In this document: positions 8,068 through 16,712 of the stretch, piece by piece
How positions within the stretch are numbered: position 1 is the stretch's first letter
How the letters are laid out: every line of letters begins with the position of its first letter
Assembly: GCF_001263205.1 (NCBI RefSeq)
Contig: NZ_CP012333.1
Location: 6,004,501 to 6,068,500, forward strand
Length of the DNA: 64,000 nucleotides
Reading direction: 5' to 3'
Origin: Labilithrix luteola
GTDB taxonomy: Bacteria > Myxococcota_A > Polyangia > Polyangiales > Polyangiaceae
The notes under the pieces: model-generated
Told to the model about the DNA's origin: nothing
Seen by the model: the letters and a program-made list of their open reading frames with translations, nothing else
Database searches by the model: none
Made by a program: the position numbers and the translations under genes

Positions 8068-8533
8068 TGCTTCGCTCCTCCCTGCTCGTGTTCTACCTTA
8101 CGCTGGCGCCACGCATGAAGGCAGCCGAAGAATCTGTCTTACGCACCGAGCCGTGATCACGCGGAAACACGTGAGAGGTGGCGTGTCTTTCGGGTGGAAA
8201 CAATCATGACCATGTGTGCGCATGCATCGTCGTCGATGTGCGCCTCCGGCCTCGGTGACCTCGGTGAGCGGCGCGCGCGTCCGAGCGGTGTGCACGCACG
8301 TCGCGCCCACGTGCACGAATAGGTCGAATCAGGAGCGTGCGGTCTCGGAACCGACGAGGACACGCTCGGAGGGAAATCGTACGTGGACGGCGACCACCTC
8401 GCGTTCAATACGGCTGGGCCTTCGCCGAGTCCTCTTGGGCTCCGTGGACTCCGTCCAGCGAGCTGGACTCCGTGCACTCCGATTCAATGATCGGGGCGAG
8501 GTGACGCCTCGCAAGACGAAGGAAGAGGCGCGC
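8068..8533 (+). other. Gene-poor stretch
   Basis: No convincing gene, repeat or RNA was seen on either strand. Open frames exist but have Arg-rich composition without recognisable motifs. The part next to 8068 must hold the promoter of the leftward V4R gene. Confidence 0.5.
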
Positions 8534-8656
8534 ATGGCGGAGGAGCGCGAGCGCGATACGGCAGCGCGGGAACGCTCGCAACGACGGCTGGATTGTCGGC
8601 TCAAGTGCGGCGCGAACTCTTCGTGCATGGATCACTGCAACCAATATGGATACTGA
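8534..8656 (+). CDS. Possible small Cys-containing protein
   Basis: 40 residues: a charged N-terminal half (MAEERERDTAARERSQRR) followed by LDCRLKCGANSSCMDHCNQY with a C-x3-C-x5-C-x3-C spacing. The evenly spaced cysteines and charged helix are more protein-like than the surrounding translation, but the ribosome site is weak and the frame is open further upstream, so the start is uncertain. No family is recognised. Confidence 0.3.
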   Translation: MAEERERDTAARERSQRRLDCRLKCGANSSCMDHCNQYGY

Positions 8657-8675
8657 GCGCCGAGGAGAGCGGATC

Positions 8676-8780
8676 ATGCTTCATCGTCTCGCCGTGACTC
8701 TCGCGTTCGGTGCTATCGCGACCCGTCTCTGGGAAATCGTGCTCGATTCGGGGCTTTCGATTCACCTTACGGTTCCTTAA
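8676..8780 (+). CDS. Possible 34-residue hydrophobic peptide or signal-peptide remnant
   Basis: An ATG shortly after GAGGAGAG opens MLHRLAVTLAFGAIATRLWE, which looks like a signal peptide or single membrane helix, and stops 14 codons later. It may be a true small protein, or the 5' remnant of a secreted-protein gene. The neighbours give no clue. Confidence 0.2.
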   Translation: MLHRLAVTLAFGAIATRLWEIVLDSGLSIHLTVP

Positions 8781-8963
8781 CGCGCGCGCGTAAACGATGC
8801 CGAACGAGCTTCGCGTGGTGTCGAGCGGATCGCTTGATCCACCCGTCCCTTCCGCCGACGGCCTCCCGCCGACCGGGCACTCCCCGAGGCGTCTCAAAAT
8901 TCGACGGTTTACATGTAGGCATGCCTACTGCAAGGAGCCCATCGCCTCCCGCAAAGGACGACC

Positions 8964-9857
8964 ATGAAGATCTGCTCGCCGTCTTCGCTTCTCGTTGCTG
9001 CCTGTCTGTCTGCCTTCACGCTGATCGCCTGCGCGGCGAACACCGAGAGCGGCGACAGCTCGACGTCGGAGTCGGCGACGACCGTGCAGACCACGCTGTT
9101 GGTCTCGGACATCGACGACACGATCAAGCGCACGCACGTTCTCGACAAGGCAGCGGCGGCCGTCAACGCGCTCGACAGCCGTGACCCGTTCGGTGGGATG
9201 CGGGCGCTTTACACGCGTTGGCACCGAGAGAACGCGCCGAGCAAGCAGATCATTTATCTGAGCGCCGCGCCTGGCCCGCTCATCGAGCTCAGCAAACGCT
9301 TCCTCACCAATTCCGAGTTTCCGGGTGACACGGCCGACGTGACGGAGTCCGTCGTCAGCGGTCGTTCGATCTTCGAATCCGCCGGAGACTTCAAGACGAA
9401 GAAGCTCCTCGAGATGTACGACGCGCAGGTGGCCGCGAAGAAAGTGCCGAACACGTACATCCTGATTGGCGACAACGGCGAACAGGACATGATCGCCTAT
9501 GGCAACTTCATCGACTACGTGCGAAGCAAAGGCGGCCGCACGGACCGCATCTACTCGTTCATTCACCACGTGTACGACGTTCCGGAAGGCAGCCCGATCG
9601 CCGCTCCCCATCGCGCCTGGGTGACCGCCGGTGATCTCGCCGTGCAACTGCGTGAGCTCGGTCTCATCGGAGATCCATCGCTCGACGACGTGCTCGCCGA
9701 AGTGGCCACTGACGTGACGCACCAAGCCGAGGTCGTCGTGCCGTCGTTCATGTCGTGTAAACAGTTCAGCAGCTGGCCTTACCTCGAGACCTCCGCAGCC
9801 TCGAACGACTACGCGACGGTCGAAAGCGACGTGAAGGATCTCTGTCTCTCGGAGTGA
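8964..9857 (+). CDS. DUF2183/App1-like HAD phosphatase lipoprotein
   Basis: 297 residues with a lipobox at Cys23 (LIAC) and a strong AAGGA ribosome site. The mature part carries HAD-type motifs: SDIDDTIKRT (about 48-57, nucleophile Asp), IIYLSAAPG (motif II), a Lys-rich stretch (FKTKKL) and ILIGDNGEQD (motif IV). This pattern fits the DUF2183 family that includes yeast App1 phosphatidate phosphatase. The protein would be membrane-anchored outside the cytoplasm; the substrate is not known. A lipid phosphate is plausible but inferred. Confidence 0.8.
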   Translation: MKICSPSSLLVAACLSAFTLIACAANTESGDSSTSESATTVQTTLLVSDIDDTIKRTHVLDKAAAAVNALDSRDPFGGMRALYTRWHRENAPSKQIIYLSAAPGPLIELSKRFLTNSEFPGDTADVTESVVSGRSIFESAGDFKTKKLLEMYDAQVAAKKVPNTYILIGDNGEQDMIAYGNFIDYVRSKGGRTDRIYSFIHHVYDVPEGSPIAAPHRAWVTAGDLAVQLRELGLIGDPSLDDVLAEVATDVTHQAEVVVPSFMSCKQFSSWPYLETSAASNDYATVESDVKDLCLSE

Positions 9858-9981
9858 AACGCCGCGAGAATCGACCTTCTCGCTAGCGCGCGTGCGATGA
9901 TGGGTCGTTCTGGATAGCAAGCGCCGACGCCGACAGAGAGTGCCTTCGCGTCGAGGAACGGGGTATGGTCGAAGCGCCAAG

Positions 9982-10776
9982 ATGAAGATGGCCATTCGGG
10001 CAGTTGTTTGGTTCGCCGTGCTCACGCTCCTGCTCATCGGATGTGGAGCTTCGACATCCCCTCGAGTCGCAACGACGAACGAGTCGCTCAAGGCGGTCGT
10101 CATCGTCTCCGCGAACGCGGAGTGGAACGTCGTGAAGGCCGTCTATCCCGACGTCCGAATGACCGCGACGCCATGGGGCGAGTACTTCGAACGCAATGTC
10201 GAGGTCCACGGGCACCCGACGCCGATCGTGTTCTTTCACGGAGGCTGGGGAAAGGTCGCCGCGGCTGGCTCGGCGCAATACGCGATCGACCGATGGCATC
10301 CTCGATATGTCATCAACCTCGGCACGTGCGGGGGCTTCGAGGGAGAGATCGAAAAGCATGCGGTCGTTCTTGCCGACCGCACGGTGATCTATGACATCAA
10401 AGAAGCGATGGGTGACTCGGCGCAGGCGATCGCCGACTACTCCGTCGAGCTCGACCTGTCTTGGCTCGGGGGGCCGCTACCTCCCGCGGTCCGCAAGACG
10501 CTGCTCGTTTCAGGCGATCGGGATCTCGTTCCTTCCGAGCTCGGAGACCTCGCGTCCCGTTTCGGCGCCGTTGCCGGAGACTGGGAGAGCGGGGCGATCG
10601 CCTACGCGTGTGGTCGGAACAAGCAACGTCTGCTGGTCCTGCGCGGTGTTTCGGATCTCGTGAGCCGGCACGGGGGCGAGGCCTATGCGAACGAGGCCGC
10701 CTTCATCGACGGGACGGGCATCGTCATGCGCCGCCTGCTCGCCGAGCTCCCGAGCTGGCTCGAACGATGCCCTTGA
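9982..10776 (+). CDS. Nucleoside phosphorylase/MTA-SAH nucleosidase-like lipoprotein
   Basis: 264 residues from the ATG directly before a lipoprotein signal (LLLIGC, Cys21). The frame is open 14 codons further upstream, but that segment is not signal-like. The mature region has the PNP/UDP phosphorylase-superfamily layout: VVIVSANAEWNVV, HGGWGKVAAAGSAQ, INLGTCGGFEGEI, GDWESGAIAYAC (ME-type ribose-binding motif) and RGVSDL with the catalytic-type Asp. Relatives cleave N-glycosidic bonds of nucleosides such as methylthioadenosine. Periplasmic anchoring is unusual for this normally cytoplasmic enzyme and suggests nucleoside scavenging. Confidence 0.75.
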   Translation: MKMAIRAVVWFAVLTLLLIGCGASTSPRVATTNESLKAVVIVSANAEWNVVKAVYPDVRMTATPWGEYFERNVEVHGHPTPIVFFHGGWGKVAAAGSAQYAIDRWHPRYVINLGTCGGFEGEIEKHAVVLADRTVIYDIKEAMGDSAQAIADYSVELDLSWLGGPLPPAVRKTLLVSGDRDLVPSELGDLASRFGAVAGDWESGAIAYACGRNKQRLLVLRGVSDLVSRHGGEAYANEAAFIDGTGIVMRRLLAELPSWLERCP

Positions 10777-10847
10777 ACGGCTCCCAGGGCCCCGGAGTTG
10801 CGCGTAGAGAACGATGACGTCCGCTCCGCGCTGGGAACCCTACGGCT

Positions 10848-12686
10848 TCAAGGCGCGCGGAACACCAGGAGCGCAGCGCTCATGGCAGGCGCCTCGTAAG
10901 CATAGGCGTTGTACTTCACGACCGCGTCGCGCGTCACGGGGTAGGGATCGGCGTGCTCGGCGTCGATGCGATGCACCTCGACCTCCGTGAAGTGCATCCC
11001 GTTGTAGATGCGGAGGCCAAAGCGCCTCGGCGCGTTCGTCTTGTTGATGACGAGCACCGTCGTCTCTCGAGCGTCGTCGCTCGCGGCGTACACCGAGGAA
11101 GGAGCCTTTTCCGGGTGCTCGACCTTGACGCTCGTGCCGGCGAAGCGCAGGCCGTTGCCGTCTGCATTTCGAACCAGCTTGAAGCCGCCGTACGGGTATC
11201 GAAGGTCGCACTTGTGTGGCCACATGGCGGCCATGTGAATGCCCATGCGCCCGAAGACTCCGAGGCTGTCGACCGTCGCGAGAGCGCTCGAGACATGCGA
11301 GCAGCCTCCCGGGAAGTACTCCGTCACGCCGAGCTTCGTCCCCGGGTAGCCCGCCTCGACGCGATTCAGGAGACGCGTGAGGATGTACGCGGGACCGTGG
11401 AGATGATCGTCGGTAATCCACGAGTGCTCGTCGAATTCCGGATCCCAATAGCTCCGCGGTCCTTGCAGAACCGCTTCGATCTCGGCGTCCGTCATCGGCC
11501 GCACCGCGTTGTCGATCGCCCAGGTGTACGTGCCGCCGAAGACGCGCTGCGGGTACCAGTGGAAGTCCCAGGTATCGAGCAGACGCGTCCCGATCGCCTC
11601 GCTCCGAGCTCGCACCTCGGCGAGGAAGTCATCCATGTACCAGCGACCGTCATCGGTGTACTGGGGCATGGTCGAGTGCCAGGACGTCCAGCCGTCGTAG
11701 TGATAGTGGTCCGGCCCCACGATGGGCGCATTGGGAGCCATCTGCTTCACGCGCTGCGCAAAACGGAGAAAGTCAGCCGTGAACTCGTCACCGGTCACGC
11801 GATGGCCGAGCACGACGCCGCTTGCGTCGACGATCGCCGCCCCGGCGCCTCGTTGGAGCATGGGGTAGTTGAAGTCGAACAGATCGGGCTCGTTGTCCGT
11901 CCCGACCATCACCTGTGACGAGCCGGACGCGAAAATATCCGTTTGAAACTGGTGGCGCAGGAAGTCGATGTGCTCGTCCGTGTAGACGACTCCGTCGTTC
12001 AGGTCCGGTGTCGCGGCGAACGGCGTCGGCTTCACGAGCTCGACGCGCCGGAAGTACTGATCGATATTCCAGCCCGGCGTCGTGAAAGGAATGTTGCTGG
12101 CTGGCGGGCCCGCCACATAGTCGTTCATGACGAAGGGCACCATCGTGCCTCGTCCTGCAGCGATGTTCGTGGCGATGATCGAACGGTCGAGCTCCCCGGG
12201 AGCTGTCGGGTTCGCGAGCGCTCCCGCGAGGAGCATGTCGTTACCCCATCCGGTCGCGAAGGAGCCATTCGATGCGTTCGTTTCCCAGTTGTACGAGTTC
12301 GCACGATCAGCGCCGCGTCGCACGAAGCTGACGCCGGCGAGGACGTCTGGCGGCGCCAGGTCACCGCGAACCGTATTCATGCCGTAGATGAGGGGCGAGA
12401 TGCGCCTTCGCTCCTCGTTCGTATTGACCACGGTGACGACATCCACCACGCCCTCTTCGAATGTGTCGGGAGGAATCGGGGGTGGCGTACGGCTCGCCTC
12501 CGGTGGCGCTGCGGTCTCGGGCGCGTCGGGCCACGAGGCGTCCTCTGGCGACGGCCCAAGAGGGTTCGTCGTCTCGGAGCCAGCACCATGCGTGCCGCAT
12601 GAAGCAAGGCCCAAAACCCCCGCGCCGCCGAGGAGGCCGGCGGCAGGAACGAACATCGCGGCGAGGACAAAACGTTTGGACGGCAT
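10848..12686 (-). CDS. Glycoside hydrolase family 44-like lipoprotein
   Basis: 612 residues with a lipobox at Cys30 (LASC), a Pro/Ala/Glu-rich linker to about 80, then a GH44-type catalytic region. Visible motifs are ISPLIYGMN (96-104), a Trp/Asn-rich strand (NSYNWETNASN), GTDNEPDLFD with candidate acid/base Glu266, TWDFHWYPQ, and GVTEYFPGG with candidate nucleophile Glu456. A beta-sandwich tail closes the protein. GH44 enzymes are endoglucanases/xyloglucanases acting on beta-1,4-glucans. Cell-surface anchoring fits polysaccharide foraging. Convergent with the nucleosidase-like gene. Confidence 0.82.
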   Translation of the reverse strand: MPSKRFVLAAMFVPAAGLLGGAGVLGLASCGTHGAGSETTNPLGPSPEDASWPDAPETAAPPEASRTPPPIPPDTFEEGVVDVVTVVNTNEERRRISPLIYGMNTVRGDLAPPDVLAGVSFVRRGADRANSYNWETNASNGSFATGWGNDMLLAGALANPTAPGELDRSIIATNIAAGRGTMVPFVMNDYVAGPPASNIPFTTPGWNIDQYFRRVELVKPTPFAATPDLNDGVVYTDEHIDFLRHQFQTDIFASGSSQVMVGTDNEPDLFDFNYPMLQRGAGAAIVDASGVVLGHRVTGDEFTADFLRFAQRVKQMAPNAPIVGPDHYHYDGWTSWHSTMPQYTDDGRWYMDDFLAEVRARSEAIGTRLLDTWDFHWYPQRVFGGTYTWAIDNAVRPMTDAEIEAVLQGPRSYWDPEFDEHSWITDDHLHGPAYILTRLLNRVEAGYPGTKLGVTEYFPGGCSHVSSALATVDSLGVFGRMGIHMAAMWPHKCDLRYPYGGFKLVRNADGNGLRFAGTSVKVEHPEKAPSSVYAASDDARETTVLVINKTNAPRRFGLRIYNGMHFTEVEVHRIDAEHADPYPVTRDAVVKYNAYAYEAPAMSAALLVFRAP

Positions 12687-12942
12687 CGCAATCCGTTATG
12701 CGGGGATGAGCACGGCGCCCGAGACGCACGCCGCATACGTCGACTTGCGTTGCGGCACAGCACCAAGACTTCGCAACTCGTGTTCCACCCGACGGGCGCA
12801 AACGTCGCTCGGGGCTTTGCCTACGATCGACTGGGTACGATCTCCACGCTGGCCGATCGCGCGATCGCTCGCATCCTCGCCCCCGCGGAAAGTTCGCGGG
12901 CGCCTCATCGACCAGGCCGAATCCATCTCGCGATCGCGGTGC
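12687..12942 (+). other. Intergenic region upstream of repeat copy 2
   Basis: This stretch lies between the leftward GH44-like gene and the repeat at 12943. It should contain the GH44-like promoter. I see no conserved gene in it. Confidence 0.45.
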
Positions 12943-13079
12943 TACAGCGAAACTCCGTTGCGCGGATTGAATCGTCAAACGGAGTTCGCGACAGAATTGT
13001 GCAAAGGACCGAGGAGCTCGGGGCTCTCGCCCGTCGTGCACCCCGAAATTCTCGGTCCGTGCAAGTGTTCGCCGCAGTA
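12943..13079 (+). repeat. Double-hairpin dispersed repeat, copy 2
   Basis: Full-length but diverged copy (137 bp). Landmarks are TACAGCG, AACTCCGTTGCGC, GATTGAATCGTCAAACGGAG, TTCGCGACAG, TTGTGCAAAGGACCGAG, an imperfect central stem, CTCGGTCCGTGCAAGT and GCCGCAGTA. It ends ten bases before the GTG of the next gene. Confidence 0.85.
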
Positions 13080-13089
13080 GTCTCCCGGC

Positions 13090-14130
13090 GTGCGCAAGAC
13101 GGTGGCGGCGTTCGCGATCCTCGTCGGCACGTGCACGACGCGGTCTGCCAATGCTGAGCTTCCGCTCGCGCTCGATTGGAATGCGCCGAAGGAGTGTCCG
13201 CAGTCTTCGTACGTGGTGCGCCGAGTCGAACAAATCCTGCGGGGAATGACGAGCGAGGGCGTGGGGGTGGTGGCGACGGCGAAGATCGTGCGTCCGCACG
13301 TGGGCCGGCGCTACGAGCTCTCGCTCACCGTACGCTCCGGCGACTTCGAGGAGACGAAGATGGTTTCCGCATCGTCGTGCGCGGGTCTCGCGGAGGCGGC
13401 GGCCGTCGTCATCGCGCTCGCGATTCGCTCGACGGAGGGATCCTCCGAATCCGAAGTGCCGCCGTCCGCGGAGTCGGCTCCTACGTTGTCGCCGCCTGCT
13501 GGTCCGACAACGTCCGAACCACCGCCTCCATCCGTTCCGTCGCCCGTCGCACCCGCGCCCTCGCTCGGGACTTCGAAAGGCGAGGCCACTCCGGAGGCTC
13601 GCCTCGGGCCGTCGCTGGCGACCTTCGCGTTCGATCTCGGAGGCTCGGTCGTGTCAGGGGTGCTGCCCCACGCTGCGCCGGGCCTCGACGTGGCGGTCGT
13701 GCTTCGGGTCGCAGGGCTTCGCGCCGGAGCGCTCGGGACGTTCTCGCTACGCCAGACTCCTACCTATGGCGAGACGGCACGGGCGTCGTTCGACATGATC
13801 GATGCCGGTGCATTTGCCGCCTACCTCCTGCCCGTCGGGGTTTTCGCGCTGGGTCCGGCATCGAATCTCGAGGCGACGTTCGTGCGAGTACAAGGGTACG
13901 GGATTCGAACGCCGGAGGCCTCGAGGTCGGTCTGGCCAACGTTCGTGTTCGGTGCTCGGGCGGAGGCGCGCCTGACGCGCTGGATCGGCCTGTTTGCGCG
14001 GGCCGACCTCGTGTTTCCTCTCGGGGCGCCGCGGTTCACGCTCCTCACCGAGGGGGACTCCGTGGCCCTCCACGAGCCGGCAGCGTTTTCGCCACGGTTG
14101 AGCCTTGGGATCGAAATCGTCGTGCCCTGA
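13090..14130 (+). CDS. Secreted barrel-like protein of myxobacterial type
   Basis: 346 residues from a GTG. A signal peptide of about 22 residues ends SANA. The first third is a compact domain (WNAPKECPQSSYVVRRVEQIL, with a Cys pair and a conserved SSCAGLAEAAAVVIALAI segment), followed by a Pro/Ser/Glu linker (about 120-170). The C-terminal half has alternating short strands rich in Gly and aromatics, consistent with a small outer-membrane beta barrel. No named family is recognised. The dispersed repeat abuts its start, and the sigma operon begins 45 bp after its stop, so it may belong to the same transcription unit. Confidence 0.7.
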   Translation: MRKTVAAFAILVGTCTTRSANAELPLALDWNAPKECPQSSYVVRRVEQILRGMTSEGVGVVATAKIVRPHVGRRYELSLTVRSGDFEETKMVSASSCAGLAEAAAVVIALAIRSTEGSSESEVPPSAESAPTLSPPAGPTTSEPPPPSVPSPVAPAPSLGTSKGEATPEARLGPSLATFAFDLGGSVVSGVLPHAAPGLDVAVVLRVAGLRAGALGTFSLRQTPTYGETARASFDMIDAGAFAAYLLPVGVFALGPASNLEATFVRVQGYGIRTPEASRSVWPTFVFGARAEARLTRWIGLFARADLVFPLGAPRFTLLTEGDSVALHEPAAFSPRLSLGIEIVVP

Positions 14131-14175
14131 CTCTTTGATTCACGGGCGGCGTCCTCGGCGGGTGTTACCTTGCCG

Positions 14176-14799
14176 ATGGTCGCGCGACCGGCGCAATTTC
14201 AGCTAGACGTGGTCCGTCCTCGTGCGCCGGCACCTGAGGTACCTGAGGTAGTCGGGCCACCTGAGGCAGCCAGCTTCCTCGAGATTTATCGCACGCACGC
14301 GAAGTACGTGTGGAAGTCGGCGAGGCGTCTTGGGGTCAAGCCTCCCGAGATCGACGACGTCTTTCAAGAGACGTTCCTGAACGTCCATCGTTTGCTCGAT
14401 CGCTACGAGCCCCGCGGATCCATGCAAGCGTGGCTCTTCTCCGTGCTCTTTCGCGTGGTCCAGCACCATCGGCGCTACTACCGGCGTCGACCTGCGGTTG
14501 CCGCGGAGGATACGAGCGTGGACGTGGATAGCTTCGCCGAGTCGTCCGCCCGCTCACCAGACGAGAGCGCGGAAGCCAAGGAGACCGCGCGCATCCTCGA
14601 AGAGATCCTCGATGACCTCGACCCGGACAAGCGCGCGGTCATCGTCCTGGCAGATATCGAGGAAAAGACGATCAGCGAGATCGCCGAGATCCTCTCCATC
14701 AACGTGAATACGGCCTCGAGTCGCCTGCGCTTCGCGCGCGAACACGTCAACGCCGCCTTCGCGAGGCACCGCGCCCGCGACGGTTGGAGGTACAAGTGA
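14176..14799 (+). CDS. ECF-type RNA polymerase sigma factor
   Basis: 207 residues. Sigma region 2 spans about 35-100 (YRTHAKYVWKSARRLG, IDDVFQETFLNVHRLLDRYE, MQAWLFSVLFRVVQHHRR). An acidic linker follows, then region 4 (about 145-195: LADIEEKTISEIAEILSINV and the SSRLRFAREH recognition helix). A TTG six bases upstream is an alternative start. The stop overlaps the GTG of the next gene (GTGA). It heads a run of seven tightly spaced genes to 22405 that encode surface lipoproteins and probably directs their transcription; that control is inference from position. Confidence 0.88.
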   Translation: MVARPAQFQLDVVRPRAPAPEVPEVVGPPEAASFLEIYRTHAKYVWKSARRLGVKPPEIDDVFQETFLNVHRLLDRYEPRGSMQAWLFSVLFRVVQHHRRYYRRRPAVAAEDTSVDVDSFAESSARSPDESAEAKETARILEEILDDLDPDKRAVIVLADIEEKTISEIAEILSINVNTASSRLRFAREHVNAAFARHRARDGWRYK

Positions 14800-15494
14800 G
14801 CACCGAACCCGAGAAAAAGACGCCTCTCGCGCTGCTCGCGGGTGCCTACGAGCCTACGGACGCCGAGATCGAGCGACAGCTCTCGAAGATCCAGGCGACG
14901 CTCGCGAAGCCAACGAGCGCCGTGCGTCCCGGAAACAAGGCGTTTCTCTTCGGTCTCTCGTGCGCGTCGATCGCGCTCGTGGGTGCCGTCGCCCTCATCC
15001 TCACGCGCGGTGATTCAAGCACGGCGGGTCATCCGATCGAGTCGCTGCCTCCGGCTCTCGCGCCGGCCACGACCACGGCGAGCCAGAATCGCGAGAGCGC
15101 ATCCGAGAGCGCGCCGCAGGTCCCTTCGGCCCACGTCGATGCGCTTCCTTCGGTCGTCGCCACCACGGCGAAGAAGCCCTCGCCGCCGCCTTCCGCACCG
15201 TCCTCGCCCGACGACACGCTCGAACGCGAAGCACGCCTTCTGGCCGAAGCGGTCCGCATGAATCGACATGGAGACGGCGAGCGAGCCCTCGAGCTTCTCG
15301 AAGAGCACGCGCGCTTGTTTCCGAACGGATGGCTCGTGAGCGAGCGCGCGGCCGAACGCATCATGGTGCTCTGTAGCCTTGGACGGCGCGACCAAGCGAA
15401 GCGCGAGGCACGGGTGTTTCTCGGTGGTCGACCGAAGAGTCCTCTCGCGCATCGTGTCGAGACGAGCTGCGCGGGGCAGAGTAGCGAAGAGTAG
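14796..15494 (+). CDS. Membrane-anchored TPR-like sigma partner
   Basis: 232 residues from a GTG inside the sigma gene's last codons. A cytoplasmic N-terminal segment (1-48) is followed by a transmembrane helix (about 49-70), a Ser/Pro/Ala linker and a C-terminal helical pair region (about 145-230: RHGDGERALELLEEHARLFP, SLGRRDQAKREARVFL) resembling TPR units. The architecture matches the protein at 155-1048, which also overlaps a sigma gene. It is probably the anti-sigma or signal-input partner, with TPRs outside the membrane, but no catalytic or zinc motif supports a mechanism. Confidence 0.72.
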   Translation: MSTEPEKKTPLALLAGAYEPTDAEIERQLSKIQATLAKPTSAVRPGNKAFLFGLSCASIALVGAVALILTRGDSSTAGHPIESLPPALAPATTTASQNRESASESAPQVPSAHVDALPSVVATTAKKPSPPPSAPSSPDDTLEREARLLAEAVRMNRHGDGERALELLEEHARLFPNGWLVSERAAERIMVLCSLGRRDQAKREARVFLGGRPKSPLAHRVETSCAGQSSEE

Positions 15495-15509
15495 CGAGGT
15501 ACAACGACC

Positions 15510-16712
15510 ATGAGAACGTCGCTGTCGGGCATCGCGCTCGTCACGATTCTTGCGCCACTCGTCGTGTCGTCCGCCTGCGCAAGGCAGGACGACGTTCCGA
15601 TCGGAGGAGATTGCCCGCAAGGCTTGTGCGAACGGCGTGGGCCCCTCGCACCGTCGCAGGACGGGAGCGTTGACGAGGCGGACGCGACCGCGCCGAAGGT
15701 TCTTGCGTGCATCGGCACGGAGTGTCCGGCTCCGTATGCCACCTGCTGGAAGACGTCGTCGTTTCGCTGCGAGACGAACTTGATGAACGACTCCGCCAAC
15801 TGCGGAGCGTGCGGGCATTCTTGCGAGGGCTTCGAGGGGCTCAACATGGTTTCGCGCTGTGTGAACGGCGCGTGCGTTCTCGAGTGCGTGAACGGCCCGA
15901 ACCCACGCAGCGACGACGTCTTTCTCGACTGCAATGGGCTCATCGACGATGGCTGCGAATCGGACATCATCGCGGATCGCGAGAACTGCGGTGTATGCGG
16001 ACACGCGTGTCCCGCGGGCGTGGCTTGCGTCAAGGGCAAGTGCGGATGCGGGGCCGACAGAATCTATTGCGGCAATCACTGTACGGACACACGCATCGAC
16101 GATCGCAACTGCGGAGCCTGCGGAAAGGTTTGCGATTGGAGGCCGCCCTCGGCCTGCAATCCGCCCGTTCCGAATACCTACTACGGTTGCGCGGCCAGCG
16201 CCTGCGATGCGCTGAAGTGTCAAGAAGGCTTCGCGGACTGCAACGACGATCGGGACAGGGGCTGCGCGAGCGACGGCTGCGAGACGAATATTCGCTCCGA
16301 TCGGCACAACTGTGGTGGGTGCGGGATCGAATGTGGTCCCCAGCAAGAGTGCCGCTACGACGAGACCGGCCCCCACTGCGCCGACAGCTGTAGCTCGTCG
16401 GGTGGAACGGAGTGCGAGGACGGTTGCCGTGATCTCGTCGGCGACCCGAACAACTGCGGGGCGTGTGGAAACATGTGCCCGCAGCCCGCCCCTCATCAGG
16501 CCTCGTCGTGTGCGAAGGGATTCTGCCGATTGGATTGCCTCCCGGGATTTGCCGACTGCAACGGAGATCCCTCGGACGGGTGCGAGATCAACCTCGCCGT
16601 CCACCCCGCAAATTGTGGAGCGTGCGGCACCGTGTGTGACATCGCCGTGGGACAGCCCTGCATCGAGGGCAAGTGTCTGATGGTCGCGTGCGGCCCCGGA
16701 GAAACCAACTGA
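15510..16712 (+). CDS. Cys-rich lipoprotein with NCGACG repeats
   Basis: 400 residues with a lipobox at Cys23 (SSAC) and a GAGG ribosome site. After an acidic linker it carries six or more NCGACGxxC units (for example ANCGACGHSC, RNCGACGKVC, NNCGACGNMC), interspersed with CEDGC- and DCNGDPSDGCE-type calcium- or metal-binding-looking loops. Such tenascin/EGF-like arrays are common in myxobacterial surface proteins. Role unknown; adhesion or a structural stalk is inferred. The stop codon overlaps the next ATG (TGATG). Confidence 0.75.
   Translation: MRTSLSGIALVTILAPLVVSSACARQDDVPIGGDCPQGLCERRGPLAPSQDGSVDEADATAPKVLACIGTECPAPYATCWKTSSFRCETNLMNDSANCGACGHSCEGFEGLNMVSRCVNGACVLECVNGPNPRSDDVFLDCNGLIDDGCESDIIADRENCGVCGHACPAGVACVKGKCGCGADRIYCGNHCTDTRIDDRNCGACGKVCDWRPPSACNPPVPNTYYGCAASACDALKCQEGFADCNDDRDRGCASDGCETNIRSDRHNCGGCGIECGPQQECRYDETGPHCADSCSSSGGTECEDGCRDLVGDPNNCGACGNMCPQPAPHQASSCAKGFCRLDCLPGFADCNGDPSDGCEINLAVHPANCGACGTVCDIAVGQPCIEGKCLMVACGPGETN

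Noticed and set aside
14209..14266. Short CACCTGAGG-type repeats near the sigma gene start as an operator array
   Set aside because: They lie inside the coding region and encode a Pro-Glu-Val linker, so codon repetition explains them.
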